Below are positions 26,606 through 35,307 of a stretch of DNA of 51,230 nt, one piece after another. Both the position numbers and the translations under genes were made by a program. Under the pieces are notes generated by a model. The model had not been told where the DNA came from. It searched no databases and saw nothing but the letters and a program-made list of their open reading frames with translations. Source of the stretch: Thioalkalivibrio denitrificans (lineage in GTDB: Bacteria; Pseudomonadota; Gammaproteobacteria; Ectothiorhodospirales; Ectothiorhodospiraceae). The stretch's first letter is position 1. Each line of letters begins with the position of its first letter. The stretch spans positions 1 to 51,230 of the forward strand of contig NZ_MVBK01000042.1 of the NCBI RefSeq assembly GCF_002000365.1. The letters are read 5' to 3'.

Positions 26606-26706
26606 CTCTAGGATGCCAGCAGTCCAAATCCAAAATGGCTTGCGGTCTCGCCCGGTGCGGGCCTCAGGCGTGGTTTTCGATCCTCAATATATCTAAGGAG
26701 TCGCAC

Positions 26707-28128
26707 ATGGCCGCCAAGAAATACAGCGCTGGCGTGAAGGAATACCGGCATACGTACTGGATGCCCGAGTATGTCCCGCTCGATACCGACATTCTGGCCT
26801 GCTTCAAGATCACGCCCCAGCCCGGCGTGGACCGCGAGGAGGCTGCCGCCGCCGTGGCCGCCGAATCCTCCACCGGCACCTGGACCACGGTGTGGACCGA
26901 CCTGCTCACCGACCTGGACTACTACAAGGGCCGCGCCTACCGCATCGAGGACGTGCCCGGTGACGACGAGTCCTTCTACGCCTTCATCGCCTATCCCATC
27001 GACCTGTTCGAGGAAGGCTCCATGGTGAACGTGTTCACCTCCCTGGTGGGCAACGTGTTCGGCTTCAAGGCCGTGCGCATGCTGCGCCTGGAGGACGTGC
27101 GCTTCCCCATCGCCTACGTGAAGACCTGCGGCGGTCCGCCGCTGGGCATCCAGGTCGAGCGCGACGTGATGAACAAGTACGGCCGTCCCCTGCTGGGCTG
27201 CACCATCAAGCCCAAGCTCGGCCTGTCCGCCAAGAACTACGGCCGCGCGGTGTACGAGTGTCTGCGCGGCGGTCTGGACTTCACCAAGGACGACGAGAAC
27301 GTCAACTCCCAGCCGTTCATGCGCTGGCGCCAGCGTTTCGACTTCGTCATGGAGGCCATCCACAAGGCCGAGGCGGAGACCGGCGAGCGCAAGGGTCACT
27401 ACCTGAACGTGACCGCGCCCACCCCGGAAGAGATGTACAAGCGTGCCGAATACGCCAAGGAGATCGGCGCGCCGATCATCATGCACGACTACATCACCGG
27501 CGGCTTCTGCGCCAACACGGGTCTGGCCAACTGGTGCCGTGACAACGGCATGCTGCTGCACATCCACCGCGCCATGCACGCCGTGATCGACCGTCATCCC
27601 AAGCACGGTATCCACTTCCGCGTGCTGGCCAAGATCCTGCGCCTGTCCGGCGGCGACCACCTGCACACCGGCACCGTGGTGGGCAAGCTGGAAGGCGACC
27701 GCGCCGCGACCCTGGGCTGGATCGACCTGCTGCGTGAACAGTTCATCCCGGAAGACCGCAGCCGCGGCATCTTCTTCGACCAGGACTGGGGTTCCATGCC
27801 CGGCGTGTTCGCCGTCGCCTCCGGCGGTATCCATGTGTGGCACATGCCCGCCCTGGTCACCATCTTCGGCGACGACTCCGTGCTGCAGTTCGGCGGCGGC
27901 ACCCTGGGCCATCCCTGGGGCAACGCGGCCGGCGCCCACGCCAACCGTGTCGCCCTGGAGGCCTGCGTGCAGGCCCGCAACGAAGGCCGCGAAGTGGAGC
28001 GCGAAGGCAAGGAGATCCTCACCGCCGCCGCCGCGCACAGCCCCGAACTCAAGATCGCCATGGACACCTGGAAAGAGATCAAGTTCGAGTTCGAGACCAC
28101 CGACAAGCTGGACGTTGCGCACAAGTAA
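26707..28128 (+). CDS. cbbL: RuBisCO large subunit, form IA (carboxysomal)
   Basis: 473 residues. Fixes CO2 onto RuBP. Catalytic Lys168 in TIKPKLGLS, carbamylated Lys194 with Asp196 and Glu197 in [11 protein letters not shown], His in HIHRAMHAV near 287, and the loop-6 lysine in [10 protein letters not shown] near 327 are all present. The form IA identity rests on overall wording ([27 protein letters not shown]-type end) and the carboxysome context. AAGGAG (26695-26700) precedes the ATG; the longer upstream frame is discarded. First gene of the operon, divergent from cbbR. A hairpin lies in the gap to cbbS. Confidence 0.98.
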   Translation: MAAKKYSAGVKEYRHTYWMPEYVPLDTDILACFKITPQPGVDREEAAAAVAAESSTGTWTTVWTDLLTDLDYYKGRAYRIEDVPGDDESFYAFIAYPIDLFEEGSMVNVFTSLVGNVFGFKAVRMLRLEDVRFPIAYVKTCGGPPLGIQVERDVMNKYGRPLLGCTIKPKLGLSAKNYGRAVYECLRGGLDFTKDDENVNSQPFMRWRQRFDFVMEAIHKAEAETGERKGHYLNVTAPTPEEMYKRAEYAKEIGAPIIMHDYITGGFCANTGLANWCRDNGMLLHIHRAMHAVIDRHPKHGIHFRVLAKILRLSGGDHLHTGTVVGKLEGDRAATLGWIDLLREQFIPEDRSRGIFFDQDWGSMPGVFAVASGGIHVWHMPALVTIFGDDSVLQFGGGTLGHPWGNAAGAHANRVALEACVQARNEGREVEREGKEILTAAAAHSPELKIAMDTWKEIKFEFETTDKLDVAHK

Positions 28129-28138
28129 TCGTCGCTGC

Positions 28139-28164
28139 GCGGGCGGTATTTGCCTGCCGCCCGC
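28139..28164 (+). promoter_or_regulatory. Intergenic hairpin between cbbL and cbbS
   Basis: GCGGGCGG (28139-28146) pairs perfectly with CCGCCCGC (28157-28164) around a 10-base loop. With no T tract it looks more like a processing or stability element than a terminator. It could protect the very abundant cbbL message (inference). Confidence 0.7.
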
Positions 28165-28195
28165 GACTTGAGAACCAGATTAAAGGGATACCGAC

Positions 28196-28528
28196 ATGTC
28201 CGACATTCAGAGCTACAAGCAGACGCCCAAGTTCGAAACCTTCTCCTACCTGCCGGAGATGAATGCCGACCAGGTGCGTCGCCAGATCGCCTACTGCATC
28301 GCCCAGGGCTGGAACCCGGCGGTGGAGCACAGCGAGAAGGAGAACGCCTTCGGCCACTACTGGTACATGTGGAAGCTGCCCATGTTCGGCGAGCAGTCCG
28401 TGGATACCGTGCTGGCCGAGATCGAGGCCTGCCACCGCGAATACCCGAACCAGATGGTGCGCTTCGTGGCCTATGACAACTATGCCCAGAGCCAGGGTAT
28501 GGCCTTCGTGGTGTATCGCGGTCGTTGA
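28196..28528 (+). CDS. cbbS: RuBisCO small subunit, form IA
   Basis: 110 residues: [49 protein letters not shown], and [20 protein letters not shown] near the end, all typical of carboxysomal CbbS. It caps the L8 core and forms part of the surface that CsoS2's N-terminal repeats bind. AAAGGGAT lies upstream of the ATG. It is followed by a strong hairpin before csoS2. Confidence 0.97.
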   Translation: MSDIQSYKQTPKFETFSYLPEMNADQVRRQIAYCIAQGWNPAVEHSEKENAFGHYWYMWKLPMFGEQSVDTVLAEIEACHREYPNQMVRFVAYDNYAQSQGMAFVVYRGR

Positions 28529-28538
28529 TTGCCGATGC

Positions 28539-28563
28539 GGGCCGGACCCTGCCGGTCCGGCCC
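28539..28563 (+). promoter_or_regulatory. Perfect 10-bp-stem hairpin between cbbS and csoS2
   Basis: GGGCCGGACC CTGCC GGTCCGGCCC. It lacks a U tract, so it could act as an attenuator or 3'-end stabiliser that sets RuBisCO well above shell proteins in amount. This role is inference from position, 10 bases after cbbS. Confidence 0.75.
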
Positions 28564-28608
28564 CGTTCGCAGCCATAAACAGCAGACGCCTATCAGGAAG
28601 GATGTGCC

Positions 28609-31560
28609 ATGAGTGATTCGACAGCCGGCTCCAGCCGGGGCCGCGAAATCGCGCTGGAGCGCCGCAAGGCCATGTCGCAGGGCGGCAAGGCCGGCGTGAA
28701 CCCGCAGGCGGCCGCTCGCAGCGGCAGCCGCACGGCGTCGCGTGGCGCGACTTCCAGGTCCGCCCCGGCGCAGTCGACGGCCAGGACCCCCGCGGTGGCC
28801 TCGTCCTCAAGACCGAGGCAGACGGCTGCTCCGGCGCCTGCCGCCGCCCGCTCGCCCGACTCCGGGACCAATCCCGGGCCGTCCAGAGGACGCCAGGCGT
28901 CGCTGGCGCGGCGTCAGGCCATGACCCGCAACGGCAAGGCCGGGCTTGGCATGGTGCGTGGCGGTTCCGGCAAGGCCTCGACACTGGAGGCGTTGGCGGC
29001 GTCCATGGACGTGGACTGTTCCGAGATGAGCGGGCGGGAGATCTGCCGGCTGCGTCGCCAGGCCCTGTCCCAGGGCGGCAAGCAGGCCCTCAACGTCCAG
29101 CCTTCCCCGGTGCGCCGGGCACCCTCGGAGCAGCGGCCCGAGGCCCCCGTGGACAACGTGCCCCGCGCGTCGGAGACGGGTGAGATGAAGAAGGAGGGCT
29201 GCGGTTGCGGGTGCAAGGGCAAGAAGCGGGAGGAGGCACAGCCCACGGTGGAGGAGGCTGCCGTGGAGGCGGGTCTCGACGCCGTGTGCGAGGCGGCCGA
29301 GTCCGCTGACGACGCCGAATCCCCGGGTCCGATGATGTCCTCCGTGCGCGCCCTGTGCATGGCGCGCCGCCAGGCGCTCGCCGGGCGCGGCAAGAAGGCC
29401 CTGCGCCAGCCGCTCACGGGCGGCGGCCTGTCCCAGGGCACGCTGCCCCGGCAGCGTTCCTGGAAGGGTGCGCAGAAGCAGGGGTTGTCGGGGCGCGAGA
29501 TCGCCCGGCAACGTCGCGAGGAGCTGTGTGCCATCGGGCGTGGTACAGACGAGAAGGGGCGTCCTTGCGGACGCATGCGCCCCCAGACCGGGCCGGTGAA
29601 GGTGGAGGAAGGCACCACCCTGGCCGGCCAGCGCGTCTCCGGCACCCAAGTGGACCGTTCCGCGCGGGTGACGGGTATCGAGTCCGGCAGCTGCCGGACC
29701 ATCACGGGCACCGAGTACACGGGTGCCGAGCAGTACGAGCGTTTCTGCCGGACGCGGCCGGAGGCCAATGCGCCGAAAGTGAGCGTCACCCACACCCTGC
29801 GCGGTCAGGGCGTGACCGGCACGGAGGTGGGCCGTTCGGTGAGAGTCACCGGCGACGAGTACGGCAGCTGCAAGCCCGTGACCGGCACCGAGTACATCGG
29901 TGCGGAGCAATACGCGGAATTCTGCGCCACGGGCCCGCAGCCGGGCCCGCGCAAGACCAGCGCCATGCCGACCCGCGGTGGCGAGTCGGTGTCCGGCACC
30001 GCCGTGGGCAGGAGCGTCAGGGTGACCGGCGACGAGGCCGGCTCCGGTCGCCCGATCACGGGTACGGACTATGTCAGCGAAGCCGCCAGCGAGGTGCCCG
30101 GCATGGGAAAGTCTGAAAGCGGCCCCCTGAAGGTGGGGGTCATGCACACCCTGCGCGGGCGTGAACTGACCGGCACGGAAGTGGGCCGCTCCGTGAAGGT
30201 GACCGGTGACGAACCCGGCAGCTGCAAGTCGGTCACCGGTACCGAGTACATCGGCGCCGAGCAGTACGTCTCCGGGTGCGGCACGCGTCCGGCGCCCGGC
30301 CCCGAGAAGGTGTCGCGGTTGAGCACGCCCCAGGGGCTTGCGGTGACCGGCACGGCGGTGGGCCGCAGCGAGCGCGTCACGGGTGACGAGCCCGGCTCCT
30401 GCGCACGCCTGACCGGCACGCCCTATTACAACCAGGACGATTTCGCAGCGGCCTGTGAGGCACCCGCCGCCGGCGGCGTGCCCAAGGTGGGCGTGATGCA
30501 CACGCTCAAGGGGCGCGAGGTGTCCGGTACCGTGGTGGGCGGGTCCTTCAGGGTGACCGGTGACGAGTACGGCGGCTGCAAGCCCATCACCGGTACCGAG
30601 TACGTGGGTTCCGAGCACTACGACGCCTTCTGCGCCAGCCGCCCCGATCCCTCGCCCGAGAAGGTGACCGTGGGTCGGACCTGGAACCAGCAGGCGGTCT
30701 CCGGCAGCGCCGTGGGCCGCAGCGCCAGGGTGACCGGCGACGAGTACGGCGCATGCAAGCCTGTCACCGGCACCGCGTATATCGGTCCTGACCAGTACCA
30801 GGACTTCTGCGAGGCGCCCGATACGGGGGCGGCCCAGGAACGGGTGGCGCAGCGCCATTCCACGCCGGGCATGCCGGTCACGGGCAGCCAGCCGGGCTAC
30901 GACCCGCAGGTGACGGGCACCGAGCGCGGCGCCTGCCAGCCGGTCTCCGGTGCCCCCTACGTGGGCGCTGACGACTTCGCGCAGACCTGCCACATGGGCG
31001 GTGCGGCGGACCTGCATCCGCGCCTGCGTCCGGAAGGGCAGCCGGCACAGGCGGCGCCGCAGGGTTTCGAGCCTGCGCCCAACAGCCGGTTCAGCGTCGT
31101 GTCTCCGGCCCGTGAGGCCTGGGAGCGGCGCGACCGCCGGGTGACGGGAACCGCCTACGGCGCCAACGGCACGGTCACCGGCCCCATCAACAAGGCTGCG
31201 GGCCTGATCTCGGGCACTCCCGAGTTCCGTTACAGCGAAGGCGCCGCGGCCCCAGGTCAGGCCGTGCCCGCCCAGCCCGAGGCACCGCCTGCCGCCAGCC
31301 GGATCACCGGCAACGGCAGCGAAAGCGGCGTGACCATCACCGGTGATCACTGGGCCCGGGGCAGCAGCGTGACGGGGACCGAGGGTTTCTCGGTGCGCCG
31401 TAACGCCACCCAGCGCGGCGAGCCACGCGGCGAGGGCCGCAGTGCCGTGACGTATCGCGGCATGGAACGGCCCGAGGTGCCCGAGAGCAGGATCACCGGC
31501 AGTTCCGGGAACACCAGCAAGGGTTCCCTGGTGACGCTCTCCGGGGGTGCGCGTGGCTAG
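28609..31560 (+). CDS. csoS2: Carboxysome scaffold protein CsoS2
   Basis: 983 residues, a long, mostly disordered scaffold that links RuBisCO to the shell. The N region (to about 310) has basic helical repeats: GREIALERRKAMSQGGKAG (11-29), RQASLARRQAMTRNGKAG (about 95-112), GREICRLRRQALSQGGK (about 144-160), a VRALCMARRQALAGRGKKAL repeat near 245-262 and GREIARQRREEL near 295; four such repeats bind RuBisCO in known CsoS2. A CGCGC cluster lies near 198. From about 340 to 800 come seven to eight M repeats of roughly 58 residues with three (V/I)(T/S)G motifs, two cysteines and a conserved Tyr. The C region ends in the conserved ITGSSGNTSKGSLVTLSGG peptide that anchors to the shell. Third in sequence, the M repeat starting near residue 463 lacks both cysteines. 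ATG with AGGAAGG upstream. Confidence 0.96.
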   Translation: MSDSTAGSSRGREIALERRKAMSQGGKAGVNPQAAARSGSRTASRGATSRSAPAQSTARTPAVASSSRPRQTAAPAPAAARSPDSGTNPGPSRGRQASLARRQAMTRNGKAGLGMVRGGSGKASTLEALAASMDVDCSEMSGREICRLRRQALSQGGKQALNVQPSPVRRAPSEQRPEAPVDNVPRASETGEMKKEGCGCGCKGKKREEAQPTVEEAAVEAGLDAVCEAAESADDAESPGPMMSSVRALCMARRQALAGRGKKALRQPLTGGGLSQGTLPRQRSWKGAQKQGLSGREIARQRREELCAIGRGTDEKGRPCGRMRPQTGPVKVEEGTTLAGQRVSGTQVDRSARVTGIESGSCRTITGTEYTGAEQYERFCRTRPEANAPKVSVTHTLRGQGVTGTEVGRSVRVTGDEYGSCKPVTGTEYIGAEQYAEFCATGPQPGPRKTSAMPTRGGESVSGTAVGRSVRVTGDEAGSGRPITGTDYVSEAASEVPGMGKSESGPLKVGVMHTLRGRELTGTEVGRSVKVTGDEPGSCKSVTGTEYIGAEQYVSGCGTRPAPGPEKVSRLSTPQGLAVTGTAVGRSERVTGDEPGSCARLTGTPYYNQDDFAAACEAPAAGGVPKVGVMHTLKGREVSGTVVGGSFRVTGDEYGGCKPITGTEYVGSEHYDAFCASRPDPSPEKVTVGRTWNQQAVSGSAVGRSARVTGDEYGACKPVTGTAYIGPDQYQDFCEAPDTGAAQERVAQRHSTPGMPVTGSQPGYDPQVTGTERGACQPVSGAPYVGADDFAQTCHMGGAADLHPRLRPEGQPAQAAPQGFEPAPNSRFSVVSPAREAWERRDRRVTGTAYGANGTVTGPINKAAGLISGTPEFRYSEGAAAPGQAVPAQPEAPPAASRITGNGSESGVTITGDHWARGSSVTGTEGFSVRRNATQRGEPRGEGRSAVTYRGMERPEVPESRITGSSGNTSKGSLVTLSGGARG

Positions 31561-31592
31561 GATGAAGGCGGCCGCGGGCCGTGCGGACGTGA

Positions 31593-33146
31593 ATGCTGCG
31601 ACATCGTGACAAGACCCCCCTGGGGAGCCGCTACAAGGCACCCAGGGAGATGGGCGTCGGACGGCCCGAGGAGGACGACAGGGAACAGCAGGCGCAGGTG
31701 GAAGGCGAGTCCGCCCCTGCATCGGCGGCGTCCAGCGCCCAGGCGCCTTTCCTGCCGGGTCATCCCCTGGCGGACCAGGACGCCAACACGGCGTTGTACG
31801 AATACGAGCGGGGGTTCCGGGAGCGATTCGCGCGTCTGGTGCCGGTGCTCAAGGAGGTGCACTCGCTGCAGCACGAACCGGATTTCGAGCTGCGTGCACA
31901 GAAGATCACGCAAGAGGCGCTGGGTTACCGGCTGCCGGAAGAAGTTGTGGCGGATGCCTGGATCAACGGTCTGGACACCCGCGCGCTGTACCTGCACGGC
32001 ATGTTCGAGATGTTCGACCAGGTGGTCAACGAACACTGGCGGGGCCGCGACGACCTGATCGCCGATGCGCAACGGGCCGTCGCCTACTTCCTGGACTGCG
32101 ATTTCCATGAAGTGGACATCACGCCCTGTTCGGATGGACGCCTGCTGGGCCTGCGACGTTTCATTCTGCGTCTGCCCGCCCTGGCCGTGCGTGTGAAGAG
32201 TTATGCCGGTGCGCTGTTCGACATCGAGAGCGACGTGCAGCACTGGACGAGGCGCGAGCTGATCCGCTTCAGGGAGGGTGTGCCGACGACGCCGGACGTG
32301 CCGAGCCGCTACCTGAAGATTGCTGTGTACCACTTCAGCAGCTCGGCGCCGAATGAACAGGGATGCGCGGCCCATGGCTGCAACGAACGCGACGCGGCCG
32401 AGGCGGCGCTCCTGCAGCTCAGGGCGTTCCGCCAGGCGATCGAGAACACGTACTGCTGCGGCGCGTCGGTGGATACATTGCTGATCGGCGTGGACACGGA
32501 CACGGACGCCATCAAGGTGCACGTGCCCGATGCGGATACGCGCATGAGCCTGTACCGCTTCGTGGACTGCGGCGAGCTGTACCGCGAGACGCGCGAGCTG
32601 GATGCCCAGACGGCGTCGCTGCGGGTGTACGAGGCGATACAGGAGGCGATCCACACCCAGGGCTGGGGCAAGGGCAACGGTGCGCCGCACGAAGGGATGC
32701 TGCGACTCGTGACGAGACTGCTGCTGAACAACATCTCGCAGCTCGATTACGTGGCGCGCTACCACGGTGGACGCTACGCCGACGTGGAGCATCAGGAGCG
32801 GGTGATCATCGTGGGTGATCACATCTCCGAGATGCAGGTACGCAACTTCGCGTACTTCACGCAGATGCAGACCATGGAGGAGGACGGCAAGAACATGGAC
32901 GTGGCGGTGCGCAAGATATTCGGCTCGCTGAACATCTCGCACGGTCTGCCCATACCGGTGGTGGTGCATTACCGCTACAACCGGAACGTCCCGGGAGCCC
33001 GGGATCGCGCAGAGGCCCATGCGCGGCGGGTGAAGGCGGCGATCATGGATCGCTACCGGGAGCTGGCCGAAAAGGGTCTGATCGGATGTCACATGGTGAT
33101 CCGTGACAAGCAGAGTGGCAGCCAGCTCGAACTGCTGGAAGGTTGA
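31593..33146 (+). CDS. csoSCA: Carboxysomal carbonic anhydrase CsoSCA (epsilon subclass of beta-CA)
   Basis: 517 residues. Turns bicarbonate into CO2 inside the carboxysome. Zinc ligands by comparison with the Halothiobacillus enzyme: Cys179 in ITPCSDGR (with the Asp and Arg of the catalytic dyad right after), His247 in VYHFSSS and Cys258 in EQGCAAHGC. Spacing (68 and 11 residues) agrees with the known protein. The first 55 or so residues are disordered and basic, the part known to bind RuBisCO in Halothiobacillus. An in-frame stop immediately precedes the ATG at 31593, so the start cannot lie upstream. The ribosome site is weak, fitting the low copy number. Confidence 0.95.
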   Translation: MLRHRDKTPLGSRYKAPREMGVGRPEEDDREQQAQVEGESAPASAASSAQAPFLPGHPLADQDANTALYEYERGFRERFARLVPVLKEVHSLQHEPDFELRAQKITQEALGYRLPEEVVADAWINGLDTRALYLHGMFEMFDQVVNEHWRGRDDLIADAQRAVAYFLDCDFHEVDITPCSDGRLLGLRRFILRLPALAVRVKSYAGALFDIESDVQHWTRRELIRFREGVPTTPDVPSRYLKIAVYHFSSSAPNEQGCAAHGCNERDAAEAALLQLRAFRQAIENTYCCGASVDTLLIGVDTDTDAIKVHVPDADTRMSLYRFVDCGELYRETRELDAQTASLRVYEAIQEAIHTQGWGKGNGAPHEGMLRLVTRLLLNNISQLDYVARYHGGRYADVEHQERVIIVGDHISEMQVRNFAYFTQMQTMEEDGKNMDVAVRKIFGSLNISHGLPIPVVVHYRYNRNVPGARDRAEAHARRVKAAIMDRYRELAEKGLIGCHMVIRDKQSGSQLELLEG

Positions 33147-33170
33147 ACCGCAAGGTCACAGGGCGAACGC

Positions 33171-33422
33171 ATGAAGATCTGCAAGGTTGAAAAGACGCTG
33201 GTGTCGACGAACAGGATCAGGGACCTGGGCCATCGTCCGCTGCTGGTGGTGCGCGAAAAGGGCAGCGGCCCGCCCACGGTGGCCGTGGACGCGGTGGGTT
33301 GCGTGCCGGGCGACTGGGTGATCGTGGTGGGCAGCTCGGCCGCGCGTGAAGCCGCCGGCAGCAAGGAGTACCCGAGTGACGCCACCATCGTCGGCATCAT
33401 CGACTACTGGGAGGAGGAGTAA
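33171..33422 (+). CDS. csoS4A: Carboxysome vertex protein CsoS4A
   Basis: 83 residues of the EutN/CcmL (BMC-P) fold: MKICKVEKTLVSTNRI, PLLVVREKG, AVDAVGCVPGDWVIVVGSSAAREAAG, and ATIVGIIDYWEEE. Pentamers close the twelve corners of the shell. It lies 24 bases after csoSCA and 3 bases before csoS4B. Confidence 0.95.
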   Translation: MKICKVEKTLVSTNRIRDLGHRPLLVVREKGSGPPTVAVDAVGCVPGDWVIVVGSSAAREAAGSKEYPSDATIVGIIDYWEEE

Positions 33423-33425
33423 CCG

Positions 33426-33758
33426 GTGGAGATCATGCGCGTGGTCGACGAGCTGGTCTGCACCCGGCGCGTGCCGGGGCTGTACACCGCCTCGCTGCGC
33501 GTGCTCGCGGACCACAAGGGCAGGCTCAACGTCGCGGTGGATCCGGTGGGCGCACACCCGGGCAACTGGGTGTTCACCGTGAGCGGCTCGGCGGCGCGCT
33601 ACGCGACAGGTGATTTTCGCATCGCCACCGATCTCACCATCGGCGGCATCATCGATCACTGGGACGGTGATGACGGCAGTAAACAGGCCACCGGAAGGGA
33701 ATCGGGTGGTGAAGGCAACGAAGCAAGCGGCTCGGCCACCTCCAGAAACGTGGCGTGA
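33426..33758 (+). CDS. csoS4B: Carboxysome vertex protein CsoS4B, with C-terminal extension
   Basis: 110 residues from the GTG at 33426 (an ATG at 33435 is the alternative). The BMC-P core is MRVVDELVCTRRVPGL, AVDPVGAHPGNWVFTVSGSAARYATG and LTIGGIIDHWD, ending near residue 79. The last 31 residues (rich in Gly, Ser, Asp, Glu) go beyond the usual fold and look disordered. Forms pentameric vertices with or instead of CsoS4A. Confidence 0.93.
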   Translation: MEIMRVVDELVCTRRVPGLYTASLRVLADHKGRLNVAVDPVGAHPGNWVFTVSGSAARYATGDFRIATDLTIGGIIDHWDGDDGSKQATGRESGGEGNEASGSATSRNVA

Positions 33759-33799
33759 GCATGATTGGAATCTGAACCCGTAAATCCAGGAGAAGAGAG

Positions 33800-34099
33800 A
33801 TGGCAAGTGAACGTTTTGGAGTGGCCCTTGGGATGATCGAGACCCGCGGTCTGGTGCCGGCGATTGAAGCAGCCGATGCCATGACCAAGGCCTCCGAGGT
33901 GCGTCTGATCGGGCGCCAGTTCGTGGGCGGCGGCTACGTGACCGTGCTGGTGCGCGGCGAGACGGGTGCGGTGAACGCGGCCGTGCGTGCCGGCGCTGAC
34001 GCCTGCGAGCGCGTGGGTGATGGCCTGGTGGCTGCGCACATCATTGCCCGCGTGCATTCCGAGGTGGAAAGCATCCTGCCCGAGCGCGTGGAAAAGTAA
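33800..34099 (+). CDS. csoS1C: Major carboxysome shell protein, BMC domain (CsoS1C position)
   Basis: 99 residues, a single BMC domain: GVALGMIETRGLVPAIEAADAMTKAS, RLIGRQFVGGGYVTVLVRGETGAV and ADACERVGDGLVAAHIIARVHSEVE. Hexamers tile the shell facets and their pores pass small anions. AGGAGAAGAGAG precedes the ATG. First of three near-identical tandem copies. A 101-base block (33830-33930) is identical to csoS1B but not to the gene in between. Confidence 0.96.
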   Translation: MASERFGVALGMIETRGLVPAIEAADAMTKASEVRLIGRQFVGGGYVTVLVRGETGAVNAAVRAGADACERVGDGLVAAHIIARVHSEVESILPERVEK

Positions 34100-34129
34100 G
34101 TCAACAAACCTTGACTAGGAGTTAAGACA

Positions 34130-34423
34130 ATGGCGAATGAACGATTTGGTGTGGCCCTCGGCATGATCGAGACCCGTGGTCTGGTTCCCGCGATCGAAGC
34201 GGCGGATGCCATGACCAAGGCCTCCGAAGTGCGGCTGATTGGTCGTCAGTTCGTGGGCGGTGGTTACGTCACCGTGCTGGTGCGCGGTGAGACGGGCGCG
34301 GTGAACGCGGCCGTGCGTGCCGGCGCTGATGCCTGCGAGCGCGTGGGTGACGGCCTGGTGGCCGCGCACATCATTGCCCGCGTGCATTCCGAGGTGGAAG
34401 CGATCCTGCCCGAGAAGCCGTAA
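34130..34423 (+). CDS. csoS1A: Major carboxysome shell protein, BMC domain (CsoS1A position)
   Basis: 97 residues. Residues 4-90 are identical in protein to the preceding copy (ERFGVALGMIETRG... HSEVE), though many codons differ. The tail is the short AILPEKP. Hexameric facet protein. CTAGGAGTT upstream is the ribosome site. A hairpin (34424-34457) begins right after the stop. Confidence 0.96.
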   Translation: MANERFGVALGMIETRGLVPAIEAADAMTKASEVRLIGRQFVGGGYVTVLVRGETGAVNAAVRAGADACERVGDGLVAAHIIARVHSEVEAILPEKP

Positions 34424-34457
34424 GCGGCAATCGCGGTATGGAACCCGTAATTGCCGC
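34424..34457 (+). promoter_or_regulatory. Hairpin between csoS1A and csoS1B
   Basis: GCGGCAAT (34424-34431) pairs with ATTGCCGC (34450-34457). No T tract follows. May tune the ratio of shell proteins (inference). Confidence 0.55.
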
Positions 34458-34503
34458 CGCGGTAACAAGCCCGGCGGCAGGGGTCTGAAGCAAGGAGACT
34501 GAG

Positions 34504-34848
34504 ATGGCTAACGAAGTGACCGGTGTGGCCCTCGGGATGATCGAGACCCGCGGTCTGGTGCCGGCGATTGAAGCAGCCGATGCCATGACCAAGGCCTCCG
34601 AGGTGCGTCTGATCGGGCGCCAGTTCGTGGGCGGTGGTTACGTGACCGTGCTGGTGCGCGGCGAGACGGGCGCGGTGAACGCGGCCGTGCGTGCCGGTGC
34701 CGATGCCTGCGAGCGCGTGGGTGACGGCCTGGTGGCCGCGCACATCATTGCCCGCGTACATACCGAGGTGGAGGGCATTCTGCCCACGAGCCCCAGCGAC
34801 AGCGGCGCCTGTGACGGCCGTGACGGCGCGGTAGTGCCGGCCAGCTAA
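34504..34848 (+). CDS. csoS1B: Carboxysome shell protein, BMC domain with extended tail (CsoS1B position)
   Basis: 114 residues. The BMC core is the same as in the two preceding copies except the first six residues and the end of the domain (HTEVEGILP). The extra tail TSPSDSGACDGRDGAVVPAS is typical of CsoS1B, which is about 12 residues longer than CsoS1A/C. CAAGGAGACTGAG supplies the ribosome site. Minor facet protein. Confidence 0.95.
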   Translation: MANEVTGVALGMIETRGLVPAIEAADAMTKASEVRLIGRQFVGGGYVTVLVRGETGAVNAAVRAGADACERVGDGLVAAHIIARVHTEVEGILPTSPSDSGACDGRDGAVVPAS

Positions 34849-34860
34849 GGACGCGCATCC

Positions 34861-35307
34861 ATGGCCGATTCGCGCATCATCGGATTCCTGGGGCGGGCGA
34901 TCTCCCATGAGTTCTCCGCGGCCCAGCAGTATCTCGCCCAGGCGAGGCTGACCGCCCTGTGGGGTCTGGAGTCCGAGAGTGCAGGTTTTCGCAAGGATGC
35001 GGACGAGGAGATGGGGCATGCCGACATGCTGCTGACGCGCATGCTGTTTCATGGCGCCACCCCGGGTGGCACCCATCTGGCGCCGGTACGCCTGGGCCGG
35101 TCCCTGGCGGATCTGCTCCTGCACGACCGGGAGCTGGAGCTGGATGCGGTCAGGCTGTACGAGGAGGCCATGACCTATTGCCGGCGGCGTCGGGCCGAGG
35201 ACGATGCGCAGCTGTTTGAGCGCATCCTCAATGATGAACTCGAGCACGTGCGCGAGATCGATGCCCGGCTGGCGGCGATGGACAACAGGAGCCGCAGCCG
35301 TGGCTGA
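34861..35307 (+). CDS. Ferritin-like (bacterioferritin-type) protein of the carboxysome cluster
   Basis: 148 residues, four-helix ferritin-like domain. Carboxylate and His ligands are seen in SHEFSAAQQYL (Glu17), DEEMGHADML (Glu, His), LELDAVRLYEEAM and NDELEHVREI. Such a gene follows csoS1B in many proteobacterial alpha-carboxysome operons; its job is unclear, possibly iron or redox handling. Starts 12 bases after csoS1B and overlaps the next gene by eight bases. Confidence 0.87.
   Translation: MADSRIIGFLGRAISHEFSAAQQYLAQARLTALWGLESESAGFRKDADEEMGHADMLLTRMLFHGATPGGTHLAPVRLGRSLADLLLHDRELELDAVRLYEEAMTYCRRRRAEDDAQLFERILNDELEHVREIDARLAAMDNRSRSRG

Noticed and set aside
26569-26614. A plain sigma70 promoter for cbbL
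   Set aside because: Possible -10 boxes (TATGCT, TAGGAT) have no matching -35 at 16-19 bp. Only the CbbR control region is reported, at lower confidence.
26608-28122. A 504-codon open frame antisense to cbbL
   Set aside because: CbbL is complete and highly conserved on the plus strand; the antisense frame is His/Gly/Val-rich with no signature.
28609-31560. Programmed frameshift site in csoS2, as described for Halothiobacillus
   Set aside because: I saw no obvious X-XXY-YYZ slippery heptamer with a downstream stem while reading, and the full frame is open. A computed search was not possible, so no claim is made.
28807-31722. A 971-codon open frame antisense to csoS2
   Set aside because: It reflects the repeated, GC-rich sequence of csoS2 read backwards. 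CsoS2 on the plus strand has all expected repeats.
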